DNA of 64,000 bases from Mesorhizobium sp. CU3 (GTDB taxonomy: Bacteria; Pseudomonadota; Alphaproteobacteria; Rhizobiales; Rhizobiaceae): positions 1-64,000 of the forward strand of contig NZ_VFWX01000011.1 in NCBI RefSeq assembly GCF_006442965.1, written 5' to 3'. The notes beneath the pieces were generated by a model. It was given only the letters and a program-made list of their open reading frames with translations. It was not told the origin of the DNA and did no database searches. This document shows, piece after piece, positions 63,796-64,000 of the stretch; position 1 is the first letter of the stretch; every line of letters begins with the position of its first letter. Position numbers and translations under genes: made by a program.

Positions 63796-63882
63796 TCACA
63801 TGGCGCCGATCCAGATCGCCATGGAAACCAGGAAGGTGCTCATGCAAACCAGCGAGATGACATCCTGAACCAGATCAGACAT
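63796..63882 (-). CDS. 28-residue membrane peptide under SOS control (SidA-like architecture)
   Basis: A 29-codon ORF, absent from ordinary gene calls because of size. The product starts MSDLVQDVISLV and is one hydrophobic helix from residue 5 to the end, finishing IWIGAM. AGGAGAG is spaced seven bases before the ATG, an excellent ribosome site. Upstream lies a double SOS box with a TTGACA -35. The plan (tiny single-pass inner-membrane protein behind a LexA box) is that of Caulobacter SidA, a 29-residue division inhibitor. Homology in sequence to SidA was not tested. Function in division arrest is inference. Confidence 0.75.
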   Translation of the reverse strand: MSDLVQDVISLVCMSTFLVSMAIWIGAM

Positions 63883-63905
63883 AACTTCTCTCCTGTTTTT
63901 AATAT

Positions 63906-63940
63906 GTTCGTAATTTGTTCTAATTTTGTTCGAATGTCAA
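63906..63940 (-). promoter_or_regulatory. Double SOS (LexA) box with -35 element
   Basis: GTTC occurs at 63906-63909, 63917-63920 and 63928-63931, each pair seven bases apart: two overlapping GTTC-N7-GTTC sites, the alphaproteobacterial LexA recognition sequence. On the minus strand TTGACA (63940-63935) stands next to them as a -35 hexamer and the boxes cover the spacer and probable -10. It is 24-58 bases before the ATG of the 28-residue peptide. Confidence 0.85.
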
Positions 63941-64000
63941 CGACCTCTAGCGGCCCGTCCGAACGAATTCGGGCGGCGCGTTTTGGCAGGGTTAAGGAAA
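63941..64000. other. Right edge of window, imperfect hairpin
   Basis: 60 bases with an imperfect inverted repeat CCGTCCGAA/TTCGGGCGG (about 63955-63976) followed by GCGCGTTTTGG. It may be a terminator of a gene beyond the window or a second regulatory site. No open frame can be judged here. Confidence 0.3.

Overview
The window looks like chromosomal DNA of a Rhizobiales bacterium, most likely Mesorhizobium or a close Phyllobacteriaceae relative. It is GC-rich, with tightly packed genes in translationally coupled operons (ATGA, GTGA and TGATG overlaps), frequent GTG/TTG starts and short rhizobial palindromic intergenic repeats. Characteristic gene sets are soxBDAG, the rhizobial cobC/cobD/cobO/cobP group, a serine-cycle cluster and an alphaproteobacterial SOS box (GTTC-N7-GTTC). 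About 55 protein genes, one tRNA and several regulatory sites can be supported. Assignments are by recognition of motifs and family architecture; no database search was possible.

Layout. 1-4.9 kb: start of an ABC substrate-binding protein gene, a DUF1194 protein, purC and a DAO-GcvT oxidoreductase. 5-12.9 kb: a minus-strand seven-gene operon (HAD-UbiA fusion, DprE1-like FAD oxidase, SMR/ArnE-like membrane protein, extended SDR, class III aminotransferase, GT-C-like membrane protein, FkbM methyltransferase) that reads as a polyprenyl-phosphate-pentose synthesis and transfer pathway. 13-16 kb: a small exported protein with a terminator, and a large MscS-family channel. 16.2-21.4 kb: heterotetrameric sarcosine oxidase soxBDAG. 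21.6-24.6 kb: MFS exporter, nitroreductase, XRE-cupin regulator. 24.7-31.7 kb: a four-gene coupled operon (two DAO-GcvT enzymes, a homocysteine S-methyltransferase-family protein, an aminotransferase). 31.7-32.3 kb: a ParE-type toxin-antitoxin pair. 32.3-40.4 kb: ABC importer, amidohydrolase, FAD oxidase and two flavodoxin-fold reductases, divergent from RidA and a creatininase-family gene. 40.4-44.1 kb: cobalamin genes plus a tyrosine-phosphatase-like gene. 44.3-51.2 kb: ChaC, a Rieske oxygenase, MFS, DUF1624, ICMT-like, MerR, MgtE. 51.5-59.5 kb: a LuxR regulator with a degenerate receiver, then sga-mcl-mtkA-mtkB-ppc (serine cycle). 59.5-61.5 kb: a remnant of an mtkB-like gene, an Mrr-type endonuclease gene of foreign character, and tRNA-Leu(GAG). 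61.6-64 kb: lipB, an SRPBCC-M50 membrane protein, and a 28-residue membrane peptide behind a double SOS box.

How the genes fit together. A theme runs through much of the window: removal of methyl groups from N-methylated compounds and handling of the resulting C1 units, glycine and glyoxylate. The Rieske enzyme has the bridging Glu typical of quaternary-amine monooxygenases. Three DAO-GcvT proteins and SoxBDAG could continue from dimethylglycine through sarcosine to glycine and methylene-THF, and the serine-cycle cluster could assimilate the products. This linkage is inference from gene content.

The two most promising undescribed items are the SOS-controlled 28-residue membrane peptide at the right edge (architecture like the Caulobacter division inhibitor SidA) and the polyprenyl-phosphate-pentose operon at 5-12.9 kb.
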